From Deltaproteobacteria bacterium (GTDB lineage Bacteria > Desulfobacterota > Desulfobacteria > Desulfobacterales > C00003060): DNA of 5,490 nucleotides. The stretch spans positions 1 to 5,490 of the forward strand of contig JAFDGP010000180.1 in NCBI GenBank assembly GCA_019309245.1. The letters are read 5' to 3'. The first letter of the stretch is position 1, and each line of letters begins with the position of its first letter. A model generated the notes under the pieces. It made no database searches, had not been told where the DNA came from, and worked only from the letters and a program-made list of their open reading frames with translations. A program made the position numbers and the translations under genes. Below are positions 1-5,490 of this stretch, one piece after another.

Positions 1-1
1 T

Positions 2-1120
2 ATGGCAGCCCCGGATGTGCATTCGGACCCAACAACCGTTAGCGATTCAACCGGACTCGCACAAAGGGAAAAACAAATTGCTCGCACCCAACGCAAGCTT
101 GCCGAGCTCAAACAGCAGGAAGCCTCCATTATGGAGGCGTTGGAACGCCTGAATTTTGAGTTAAACGTGTCCCGATCCCGGCAAAAGTCCCTTGAAGGGC
201 AACTAAAAAAACTCAAACAACAAAGCGCCCGCACAACACAAGCCCGGCGGACATTAAGGTCGCAGACGATCCAACTTAAACGGCGCGCCGCCCGGCGCCT
301 GATCGCTTTTTATAAACTGACCCGTTTGGGCATTGCTCCAATCGTGCTCTCCTCCGAGACATTTTGGGAATTCCGGCTCAAGACGCTTGCGCTTCAAAGG
401 ATCTTGGGTGCCGATGCCCGCCTTTGGGACCGCCTGGAAGAAAAAAACAACGAACTCAAAGCGCTGGCAGAACGCCTGGTTGCTCAAAGACAACACAAGC
501 AGAAATTGCTTGAGGCGCTTCGCAAACAGGAGGCTGAAACGTCAAAAAGAAAGGCGGCGCGGGCTGCCCTGCTTGAACGGATTCAAAACGAAAAAACTGT
601 GACGCAGGCTGCCCTGATCTCAATGAAACAAACGGCGAACAAACTAAACGGGGCGATCGAAACGTGGACTCGCGCGGCCCCGCATCCCGAAAACCAAAAG
701 AAACCCGGCGCGTTTCTTGCACAAAAAGGTCTTTTACCGATGCCCGCGGCTGGCGAGTTGACCGGGACGTTTGGGCGATCCCGTAACATCGGGCCGTACA
801 ATTTGCCGGTATTTAGAAGTGGAATCAACATCAACGCCACGGCCGGCTCTCTGGTTAAGGCGGTCTGGAGTGGACGTGTTGTCTACGCCAATTGGTTCAA
901 AGGATATGGAAACGTCGTGATCATCGACCACGGGGCCCATTACTACAGCCTGTCAGCGCAACTGGCCCAGGTTTTTACGAAAACCGGGCGATATGTCCAC
1001 CAGGGCGACGTGATCGGTACCGTCGGGGATACAGCGACTTATGCGGGACGGGGGCTCTATTTTGAAATTCGCCATCATGGTACCCCCGAAGATCCCCGGC
1101 TGTGGCTGGGCAAGAAATAG
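2..1120 (+). CDS. envC: EnvC-like murein hydrolase activator (degenerate LytM/M23 domain), 5' partial
   Basis: Predicted periplasmic activator of N-acetylmuramoyl-L-alanine amidases that split septal peptidoglycan. Residues about 19-105 and 140-222 are highly charged, heptad-like coiled coil. A linker follows, then a C-terminal LytM/M23 domain at about 250-372. The M23 zinc site is gone: the HxxxD-type motif reads FRSGINI (Arg272 and Asn276), the central His is Gln320, and the HLHFE motif reads GLYFE (351-355). Only His310 of the IIDHG stretch remains. E. coli EnvC shows the same loss, including a closing LYFEIR and PxxWLG, which supports a non-catalytic activator. The first Met codon is at base 2, but no signal peptide follows it. 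EnvC proteins are usually about 400 residues with a signal sequence, so the true start is probably upstream of the window. ctpA follows on the same strand after 118 bp, suggesting an operon. A generic M23-family protein is the alternative. Confidence 0.9.
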   Translation: MAAPDVHSDPTTVSDSTGLAQREKQIARTQRKLAELKQQEASIMEALERLNFELNVSRSRQKSLEGQLKKLKQQSARTTQARRTLRSQTIQLKRRAARRLIAFYKLTRLGIAPIVLSSETFWEFRLKTLALQRILGADARLWDRLEEKNNELKALAERLVAQRQHKQKLLEALRKQEAETSKRKAARAALLERIQNEKTVTQAALISMKQTANKLNGAIETWTRAAPHPENQKKPGAFLAQKGLLPMPAAGELTGTFGRSRNIGPYNLPVFRSGININATAGSLVKAVWSGRVVYANWFKGYGNVVIIDHGAHYYSLSAQLAQVFTKTGRYVHQGDVIGTVGDTATYAGRGLYFEIRHHGTPEDPRLWLGKK

Positions 1121-1181
1121 GGGGCAACGTTAGGATTTATTCCTGGGCTGGAGTGTGGTATAGATCTGCCCGATAAGAAAC

Positions 1182-1202
1182 CAGGGCATGAAAAAGGCCC
1201 TG
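1182..1202 (+). other. small hairpin over an alternative ATG upstream of ctpA
   Basis: CAGGGC (1182-1187) pairs perfectly with GCCCTG (1197-1202) around a 9-base loop that contains the ATG at 1188, an in-frame alternative start for ctpA. No T-run follows, so it does not look like a terminator. It may only be chance, but it would hinder initiation at 1188. A second small stem, AGCC/GGCT with a GGAA loop, follows at 1212-1223. Confidence 0.3.
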
Positions 1203-1227
1203 ACGGTATCTAGCCGGAAGGCTGTAC

Positions 1228-1234
1228 AAGGGGG
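1228..1234 (+). promoter_or_regulatory. ribosome binding site deciding the ctpA start
   Basis: AAGGGGG lies 4 bases before the ATG at 1239. The upstream in-frame ATG at 1188 has only a weak AGGG, which is tied up in a small hairpin. Starting at 1239 also places a basic N-terminus directly before the hydrophobic segment, as expected for an exported protein. Confidence 0.65.
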
Positions 1235-1238
1235 ATGC

Positions 1239-2600
1239 ATGAAATCATTTTTGAAGCGATACAAGGCGATTCTCATTATCGCACTGGTTTTGTCTGCCTC
1301 GCTGTGGGTAACCTCCGATGGTGTCCAACAGCGACTCCTTGCAGGCACCGATGAAACCTATGAAGAGCTGAAGATCTTCAGCGATATCCTGGACACGATC
1401 GAAAAAAATTATGTGGATCCGGTGGATCCCAAGACTTTGATTAGAGGTGCTATTCAGGGCATGTTAAGCTCTCTTGACCCCCACTCGTCCTTCCTGCTTC
1501 CAGATGCGTACAAAGAGCTTCGAATCGATACCCGGGGAGAGTTCAGTGGGATTGGCATTGTGATTACCATGCAAGACCAGCGCCTTACGGTCATTTCGCC
1601 CATTGAAGGCTCTCCTGCATACCGGGCCGGGGTCAAGGCCGGCGATCACATCATCAAAGTGGACGGTCAAGACACCAAGGACATGAAGTTGTGGGAAGCC
1701 GTCAAGAAAATGCGCGGGAAAAAGGGCACCAAGGTCGTCATTACTGTAACCCGCGAAGGGTTGTCCGAGCCCAAAGACTTCACCATCGTCCGGGATGTGA
1801 TCCCGCTTCAGAGCGTGCGCGCGTATACCTTAAAACCGGGGTACGGCTACTTGCGCATCACGAACTTCAGGGAGCAAACCTATGACGATGTGCGCACAGC
1901 GCTGAATAAACTGGAATCAGGTGCAATGCCCCTCCGCGGTCTGGTTTTCGACCTGCGGGACAACCCCGGCGGGCTTTTGGAACAAGCAGTTAATATCGCA
2001 GATATTTTTATTGATGAAGGGCCGATTGTATCTATCAAGGGCAGGGTCCAGGCCCACTCGAAGATCTACTCGGCACATCGAAACGACAAAGAACATCCGT
2101 ATCCCGTTGTCCTGCTGATCAACGAGGGCAGCGCGAGCGCTTCGGAAATCGTCGCCGGAGCTTTACAAGACCACGGCAGAGCCCTGGTTTTAGGAACAAC
2201 GTCCTTTGGCAAGGGTTCCGTGCAGGCCGTGGAGCCTTTGCGCGACGGGTCCGGATTGAAACTGACTATTGCACGCTACTATACCCCGAACGGCCATTCT
2301 ATTCAGGCTCAGGGGATAAAGCCTGACGTGGAGGTCAAAGAGCGATTCGTTCATGAGCCGGAACCAGAGCGCAGACATCACATCCTGGAAAAAGACCTGA
2401 AAAATCACATTGCCGCCGAACCGGAAAAGGGCGACGAACGAGAAAAACGCCATGACGCGACGGAAAACATTACCAATGTGCGACTGCCCGGCCAAGAGCC
2501 TTCCAAGATCGTCCAACAGCTCTTGAACCGGGACAATCAGGTCCGGCGGGCCCTGGAAATCCTGGCAAGCTGGCAAATATTTTCAAAGATGAAATTCTAG
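1239..2600 (+). CDS. ctpA: C-terminal processing protease CtpA, S41 family with PDZ domain
   Basis: Serine endopeptidase expected in the periplasm, where it trims or degrades envelope proteins; related CtpA/Prc enzymes control peptidoglycan hydrolases. Numbered from the ATG at 1239 (453 residues): residues 1-25 are a basic then hydrophobic export or anchor segment (KSFLKRYKAILIIALVLSAS); DPHSSFLLP near 75-85 is a family motif; the PDZ domain is about 98-170, starting at EFSGIGIVI; the S41 core is about 190-370. The catalytic Ser-Lys pair is visible: Ser300 in NEGSASASE and Lys325 in FGKGSVQ, 25 residues apart as in E. coli Prc and plant D1 protease, with Gln329 four residues after the Lys. 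LVFDLRDNPGG and the YTPNGHSIQAQGIKPDVEV segment are also typical. The tail after about 390 is charged and ends in a short helix-like segment. An in-frame ATG at 1188 would add 17 residues but lacks a good ribosome binding site. It lies between envC and yibQ in one direction. Confidence 0.95.
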   Translation: MKSFLKRYKAILIIALVLSASLWVTSDGVQQRLLAGTDETYEELKIFSDILDTIEKNYVDPVDPKTLIRGAIQGMLSSLDPHSSFLLPDAYKELRIDTRGEFSGIGIVITMQDQRLTVISPIEGSPAYRAGVKAGDHIIKVDGQDTKDMKLWEAVKKMRGKKGTKVVITVTREGLSEPKDFTIVRDVIPLQSVRAYTLKPGYGYLRITNFREQTYDDVRTALNKLESGAMPLRGLVFDLRDNPGGLLEQAVNIADIFIDEGPIVSIKGRVQAHSKIYSAHRNDKEHPYPVVLLINEGSASASEIVAGALQDHGRALVLGTTSFGKGSVQAVEPLRDGSGLKLTIARYYTPNGHSIQAQGIKPDVEVKERFVHEPEPERRHHILEKDLKNHIAAEPEKGDEREKRHDATENITNVRLPGQEPSKIVQQLLNRDNQVRRALEILASWQIFSKMKF

Positions 2601-2679
2601 GGTCTAAACGATTAACGTACGCAAGAAAACCAACCCCAAAACCCCAAAGCGGCCTGCCCGCAAGCCACACCGGGACCGA
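2599..2679 (+). promoter_or_regulatory. Shine-Dalgarno, ATT codon and basic N-terminal extension ahead of yibQ
   Basis: The yibQ frame is open from just after a TAA at 2605-2607. AGGG at 2599-2602 overlaps the ctpA stop codon and lies 8 bases before an ATT at 2611. From there 23 codons run in frame to the TTG at 2680 and encode a lysine/arginine-rich stretch (10 K/R of 23) directly ahead of the membrane segment. The only other near-start codon is the TTG, with a poorer GGGA four bases before it. A basic stretch before the membrane helix fits the positive-inside rule, so translation may begin at ATT, coupled to ctpA termination. ATT is a rare start codon, so a sequence error or mutation of ATG is also possible. 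Confidence 0.45.
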
Positions 2680-3825
2680 TTGAGCGCAACGGCGGTACTC
2701 CTTGTGGTCCTCACAGGTGTGATTGGCGGGTTATTGGCGTTTCGTTCGTGCCGATTTCACGCTTGGCCTCCCGGAATTCACCAGCCCACCTTCGAGACCT
2801 ATCCGTCGCACGGCACCGAGGCCGTGGTCAAACACCTGGACAAGCAAATCTATGACGCGTTGCTCGCTCTCGGGGTCGACGCGGACCAGGTAGTCTTCCA
2901 TGAAGTCAAGACGCAACAGGCCGGCAGTGACCATTGGACCTTTTCCGACATGGAGGTCCGGTTTAAACAACACCGCCTCCCCGAGAACCTCGGAGACTTT
3001 TTTTCGGAATTTCTCGCCGGTAGCGTGCCAAAGCCGACAGTGAGGGTAAGCCAAAAGGCCCAAAACATCACGGCTATCGAAGTCCGCGTACACGGATACC
3101 TCACGCACCGGTTGACCTTCCGGTTCCTGGCTACAAGAATTCCCATTCCCCGGCCTCCGAGGCCGTTGCCCCGTATTGCAATCATCATCGACGACATGGG
3201 CTACGACGTACAAATAGCCTGTCGCTTTTTAAGCCTGAATGCGCCCCTTTGTTTTTCCATCCTTCCATACAGTCCGTTCCAAGACCAAATTGCAGGCCGT
3301 CTGCACCGGAAAAACAGAGAGATCCTGCTTCACCTGCCTATGGAACCCCTGGAATATCCGCAAGTGGATCCCGGACCGGGTGCGCTGACCAGCAACATGA
3401 CTCGAGAAGAGCTCGTCAGCCAGCTCGAAAACGACCTGCGGGCTGTTCCTTTTGCCGTTGGTGTGAACAATCATATGGGATCCAAGCTCACACAGGATGC
3501 TGAAAAAATGGCCATGATATTGTCGGTACTAAAACGGAAAAACCTCTTTTTTGTGGACAGCCGCACGAGCGCCAAAACCCGGTGCGCCCTGGTTGCAAAA
3601 CGGTTGGGACTTCCGTTCGCACAGCGGCAGGTCTTTTTGGACCACGTCCAGGATCCGCATGCCATCCGATTTCAAATCAAGCGTCTCATTTCGATCGCAA
3701 ACAAACGGGGCGTTGCGATCGGGATCGGCCATCCGTACGCGGTTACATGGAGGGTGTTAAAAGAAAACCTGGATAAGATCAAATCCCAGGTCCAGCTGGT
3801 CCCGGTGTCCAGCCTGGTGGGATAA
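2680..3825 (+). CDS. yibQ: divergent polysaccharide deacetylase family protein (YibQ/DUF610), membrane-anchored
   Basis: NodB-like fold protein of the YibQ family, often encoded beside envC and thought to act in the envelope; its substrate is not established. Numbering is from the TTG at 2680 (381 residues). One hydrophobic helix lies at about 3-20, then an N-terminal region of about 130 residues, a proline-rich linker at about 153-165 (IPIPRPPRPLP), and the deacetylase-like domain to the end. Family motifs in order: IAIIIDDMGYD (Asp171, Asp172), LLHLPMEP (His218), GVNNHMGSKLT (His265), FFVDSRTSA (Asp293), AIGIGHPYAVT (His351) and a closing LVPVSSL. Asp and His residues typical of metal-dependent deacetylases are therefore kept, although activity of this divergent family is uncertain. 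The start is unsettled: the frame continues upstream through a basic stretch to an ATT at 2611, which would give 404 residues and sit only 10 bases after ctpA. Probably cotranscribed with envC and ctpA. Confidence 0.92.
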   Translation: MSATAVLLVVLTGVIGGLLAFRSCRFHAWPPGIHQPTFETYPSHGTEAVVKHLDKQIYDALLALGVDADQVVFHEVKTQQAGSDHWTFSDMEVRFKQHRLPENLGDFFSEFLAGSVPKPTVRVSQKAQNITAIEVRVHGYLTHRLTFRFLATRIPIPRPPRPLPRIAIIIDDMGYDVQIACRFLSLNAPLCFSILPYSPFQDQIAGRLHRKNREILLHLPMEPLEYPQVDPGPGALTSNMTREELVSQLENDLRAVPFAVGVNNHMGSKLTQDAEKMAMILSVLKRKNLFFVDSRTSAKTRCALVAKRLGLPFAQRQVFLDHVQDPHAIRFQIKRLISIANKRGVAIGIGHPYAVTWRVLKENLDKIKSQVQLVPVSSLVG

Positions 3826-3937
3826 ACGGTAAGGTGTTTCCTGTTTCGTGATCATCTTTTAAGGTTGTTCTGCCGCAAAAAACGCATATTGTTCTCAACG
3901 CGCAAGCCGCAATTTGACTTGAGTTTCTTAAGAGGGC
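3826..3937. other. convergent intergenic gap
   Basis: This 112-bp spacer separates the stops of yibQ (+) and tal (-). I see no gene. For the + strand the best structure is CTCAA (3894-3898) with TTGAG (3919-3923) followed by TTTCTT, a 5-bp stem with a 20-base loop, which is not convincing as a terminator. A GCCGCAA heptamer occurs twice (3872-3878 and 3906-3912). Confidence 0.5.
3877..3902 (-). terminator. weak candidate Rho-independent terminator for tal
   Basis: Read on the - strand, CGCGT and ATGCG form a 5-bp stem with one G-U pair and a 10-base loop, directly followed by six T residues. It starts 36 bases past the tal stop codon, a sensible place. The stem is short and weak, so the call is tentative. 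Confidence 0.3.
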
Positions 3938-5035
3938 TCAGTCCCGCGCCACCCCAGCCTTTTTTTCTATGGACGCAATGAGCTCACGAAACGACGCGGC
4001 AAACGCGTCCACGCCCTGTTCCTGAATCTCATCGCATATCTCATCCAAATCCAGGTCCAATGTCTGAATGCGTTTCAGGTGTTTTCCGGCCTCTTCAAGT
4101 CCCTCCTCCAGGGTCAAAGCGGCCCTGCCGTGATCCACAAAGGCTTCAAGCGTCTTGTGAGGCAGGGTATTGACGGTGTCCTTGCCGATCAGTTCTTCTA
4201 CGTACTTGACGTCACTGTAGTCCGGATTCTTCGTGCTCGTGCTTCCCCACAAAACCCTCTGAATACGACCGCCCTGTTGGCTCAAATCTTGGAAAGCATC
4301 TCCGAAAAACCAGGATTTAAAATCCTGGTAAATCATCTTGGCATTGGCAACGGCTGTTTTGCCTTTAAGTTCGGGATGGTTAACAGCATCAAGACGTTTG
4401 TCCACCGCCGTATCCACCCGGCTGATAAAGACACTGGCGACCGAACACACCCCCTCAATCGGGGCACCATCAGCCTGCCTGTGCTTGAGTCCGTCGGTAT
4501 AGGCTGCGGCACAGGCTGCGTAGTGCTTGCGAGAAAAAAGCAGGGTCACGTTGATATTGATACCTCGTCTTATAAGCGCTTCGATCGCTTCCGGCCCCTC
4601 CTTTGTGCCCGGAACCTTAATCATCAAATTGGGGCGATCCACCTGGTCCCACAGAGCCGCCGCATGCTCGATGGTCTTGTGTGCGTCGTGGGCAAACTCA
4701 GGGTTGACCTCCAGACTGACATAGCCGTCCAGCCCGTCACTTTCCCGATAAACGTCCAACAACAAATCCGCAGCCGATTGGACATCTTGAATCGTAAGAA
4801 GGTCACAGATCTCAAGAGCGGTTTTTCCCTGAGCAGCCAGGGCGTTGATGGACGCGTCGTAGAGAGTGGATCCATTGATGGCTTTTTCAAAGATACTCGG
4901 GTTAGATGTCACCCCCGTCACCCCTATGTCGAACAGGGCTTTAAGTTCCCCGTTTTCAATAAGGGTCCGGTCGATATTGTCATACCAGGGACTTTGTCCC
5001 AGCCGCCTGAGTGAAACGAGACTGTTCGTTACCAT
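3938..5035 (-). CDS. tal: transaldolase
   Basis: Cytoplasmic enzyme of the non-oxidative pentose phosphate pathway; it moves a dihydroxyacetone unit between sedoheptulose 7-phosphate and glyceraldehyde 3-phosphate to give erythrose 4-phosphate and fructose 6-phosphate. The 365-residue length suits the longer bacterial single-domain type (Mycobacterium/cyanobacterial-like group). Visible motifs: GVTGVTSNPSIFEKAI (38-53); SLEVNP (107-112); LMIKVPGTKEG (137-147) with Lys140 as the Schiff-base lysine; GININVTLLFS (158-168); SVASVFISRVDTAVD (198-212); and RVLWGSTSTKNP (260-271). The C-terminus is helical and charged. The ATG at 5035 has a strong AAAGGAG 6 bases upstream. The gene lies 51 bp downstream of a repeat-protein gene on the same strand and converges with yibQ. 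The neighbours do not suggest a metabolic operon. It appears intact. Confidence 0.96.
   Translation of the reverse strand: MVTNSLVSLRRLGQSPWYDNIDRTLIENGELKALFDIGVTGVTSNPSIFEKAINGSTLYDASINALAAQGKTALEICDLLTIQDVQSAADLLLDVYRESDGLDGYVSLEVNPEFAHDAHKTIEHAAALWDQVDRPNLMIKVPGTKEGPEAIEALIRRGININVTLLFSRKHYAACAAAYTDGLKHRQADGAPIEGVCSVASVFISRVDTAVDKRLDAVNHPELKGKTAVANAKMIYQDFKSWFFGDAFQDLSQQGGRIQRVLWGSTSTKNPDYSDVKYVEELIGKDTVNTLPHKTLEAFVDHGRAALTLEEGLEEAGKHLKRIQTLDLDLDEICDEIQEQGVDAFAASFRELIASIEKKAGVARD
4309..4329 (-). other. 10-bp inverted repeat followed by T-run inside tal
   Basis: ACCAGGATTT (4309-4318) and AAATCCTGGT (4320-4329) are perfect inverted repeats around one base. In the transcribed (-) direction this would fold as at least a 7-bp stem, ACCAGGA/TCCTGGT, with a TTTTAAA loop, and is directly followed by TTTT and then C. 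It has the layout of an intrinsic terminator but lies in coding sequence for the YQDFKSWFF segment (residues 236-244) of the transaldolase. The + strand direction has no T-run. Confidence 0.5.
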
Positions 5036-5041
5036 AAAAGA

Positions 5042-5048
5042 CTCCTTT
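5042..5048 (-). promoter_or_regulatory. ribosome binding site of tal
   Basis: Read on the - strand this is AAAGGAG, six bases before the tal ATG. It is the strongest Shine-Dalgarno in the window and fixes the start codon. Confidence 0.8.
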
Positions 5049-5050
5049 CT

Positions 5051-5073
5051 CCATAGGGTGGTCCCTAGTCTGG
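5051..5073 (-). other. imperfect hairpin just upstream of the tal ribosome binding site
   Basis: TAGGG (5054-5058) pairs with CCCTA (5063-5067) over a 4-base loop, and CCA (5051-5053) can pair with TGG (5071-5073) across a 3-base bulge. It ends 2 bases before the Shine-Dalgarno. No T-run follows in the - direction, so it is not an intrinsic terminator. It may be chance or may affect initiation. Confidence 0.3.
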
Positions 5074-5086
5074 TACAAAGGCGAGA

Positions 5087-5490
5087 CTATGGGGTTGGCC
5101 AATTCCTGCAACCCCCTGTGATCGTTGAAATAAAACACCCAAATACAGCTCTTGTGCCCTTCTCGGTACCAGATGCGGTCGAGCTGGACGTGCCGGTGGT
5201 GGCATATTTAAGGGCCGTGTTCGAACCGTCATAATAGCAGATATGAACCGTGTCTGAAGAATCCAGATCAATTGAGGCATAGGTGCCGACCGTGCCACTG
5301 CTGTCAACGGTCTCGCACGCCCAGGAGCCTGAACTGTTTGTCGCGTACTTGAGCGCCGTGTTCGTGGCATCATAATAGGCAATATGCACATTATCCGACG
5401 AGTCTATTACAATGGATGTAAAGGTGCCGACAGCCGCGTCGATGTCCACGGTCTCGTACGCCCAGGAGCCCGAACTGTTTGTCGCGTACT
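5087..5490 (-). CDS. repeat-containing, likely secreted protein (47-residue beta-propeller-like repeats), N-terminus beyond window
   Basis: The frame is open to the right edge, so only the C-terminal 134 codons are seen. It holds two complete 47-residue units (5348-5488 and 5207-5347), each running YATNSSGSW..ETVD, then G(T)xxSI..DSSD.VHI.YYD..NTALK. This alternation of SI..D, VHI.YYD and LKYAT strands, with a W-containing turn, resembles the blades of extracellular beta-propeller proteins. The next unit breaks off after YATT. It is replaced by an S/T/G-rich linker and a short tail with VFGCFISTITGG, similar to Cys-Phe-Ile C-terminal motifs (CFI-box) of surface proteins in deltaproteobacteria; that match is from memory. 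An ATG at 5447-5449 is internal to a repeat and not the real start. Function unknown; export is inferred from the repeat type, since no signal peptide can be seen. tal follows on the same strand after 51 bp. Confidence 0.75.
   Translation of the reverse strand, partial: YATNSSGSWAYETVDIDAAVGTFTSIVIDSSDNVHIAYYDATNTALKYATNSSGSWACETVDSSGTVGTYASIDLDSSDTVHICYYDGSNTALKYATTGTSSSTASGTEKGTRAVFGCFISTITGGCRNWPTP
5091..5115 (-). other. 7-bp hairpin at the 3' end of the repeat-protein gene
   Basis: GGGGTTG (5091-5097) pairs perfectly with CAACCCC (5109-5115) over an 11-base loop, covering the last codons before the TAG at 5087-5089. No T-run follows on the - strand, so it is at best a partial terminator or an mRNA 3' stabilising stem. 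Confidence 0.35.
5207..5488 (-). repeat. two tandem 141-bp coding repeats
   Basis: The units at 5348-5488 and 5207-5347 have an exact period of 141 bp (47 codons). A 19-base block, GAACTGTTTGTCGCGTACT on the + strand, recurs identically at 5331-5349 and 5472-5490. The encoded units match at 34 of 47 residues. The array continues beyond the right edge. Confidence 0.9.

Noticed and set aside
1136..1164. Possible promoter TTTATT-17 bp-TATAGA ahead of ctpA
   Set aside because: The -35 element matches only about half of the consensus, and the gap lies inside a probable operon. Not strong enough to report.
1188..1238. 17-codon N-terminal extension of CtpA from the ATG at 1188
   Set aside because: It has a weak ribosome binding site within a small hairpin, while the ATG at 1239 has AAGGGGG at usable spacing and gives a normal export segment.
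3151..3165. 15-base palindrome CGGCCTC-C-GAGGCCG in yibQ
   Set aside because: It falls in codons for the Pro/Arg-rich linker, where GC-rich palindromes arise easily, and has no T-run or other context.
2190..3213. Long - strand frames (128, 160 and 115 codons) across ctpA and yibQ
   Set aside because: They lie opposite genes with well-preserved family motifs, have no family features of their own and look like complement shadows.
4079..5014. A 311-codon open frame on the + strand opposite the transaldolase gene
   Set aside because: The - strand translation is a clear full-length transaldolase with its active-site motifs and a strong ribosome binding site. The + strand product has no recognisable domain and is a frame shadow of it.
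5065..5112. Possible promoter TTGCAG-16 bp-TAGTCT for tal on the - strand
   Set aside because: Both hexamers are poor matches and overlap coding sequence and a hairpin. It could be real but the sequence alone does not support it.
5065..5206. A frameshift in the tail of the repeat protein
   Set aside because: The alternative frame across the last 120 bases does not restore the 47-residue repeat, so the divergent tail is likely the true C-terminus.

Overview
The window reads as bacterial chromosome from a Gram-negative organism, with dense genes, short spacers and a roughly balanced base composition. An EnvC-type amidase activator, a CtpA protease and a YibQ-type divergent polysaccharide deacetylase lie together, an arrangement typical of proteobacteria and relatives. 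The edge gene has 47-residue repeats and a Cys-Phe-Ile tail of a kind I associate with sulfate-reducing and related deltaproteobacteria (Desulfobacterota). That placement is inference; no rRNA or other phylogenetic marker is present.

Left half, + strand (2-3825): a cell-envelope cluster. The EnvC-like protein lacks its N-terminus, which lies before the window. It has a long coiled coil and a LytM domain whose zinc ligands are replaced, so it should activate peptidoglycan amidases rather than cut peptidoglycan. After 118 bp comes CtpA, a PDZ-containing S41 serine protease with an intact Ser-Lys-Gln active site and an N-terminal export or anchor segment. Next is the YibQ-family protein. The family-typical start appears to be a TTG, but the frame is open upstream for 23 lysine/arginine-rich codons back to an ATT that has a well-placed AGGG just after the ctpA stop. 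All three products are expected at or beyond the inner membrane and probably act together in peptidoglycan remodelling and septum splitting.

Middle (3826-3937): a 112-bp convergent intergenic gap with no clear terminator for the + strand cluster and one weak candidate for the - strand gene.

Right half, - strand (5490-3938): the 3' end of a secreted-looking repeat protein, with two full 141-bp repeat units, an S/T/G-rich linker and a short Cys-containing tail. It is followed 51 bp later by a complete transaldolase of the pentose phosphate pathway with a strong ribosome binding site. A terminator-like hairpin with a T-run lies inside the transaldolase gene.

I see no mobile element, CRISPR array, tRNA, rRNA or defence system. 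The window is largely ordinary housekeeping sequence. The points most worth a second look are the possible ATT start of yibQ, the hairpin inside tal, and the repeat protein at the right edge.
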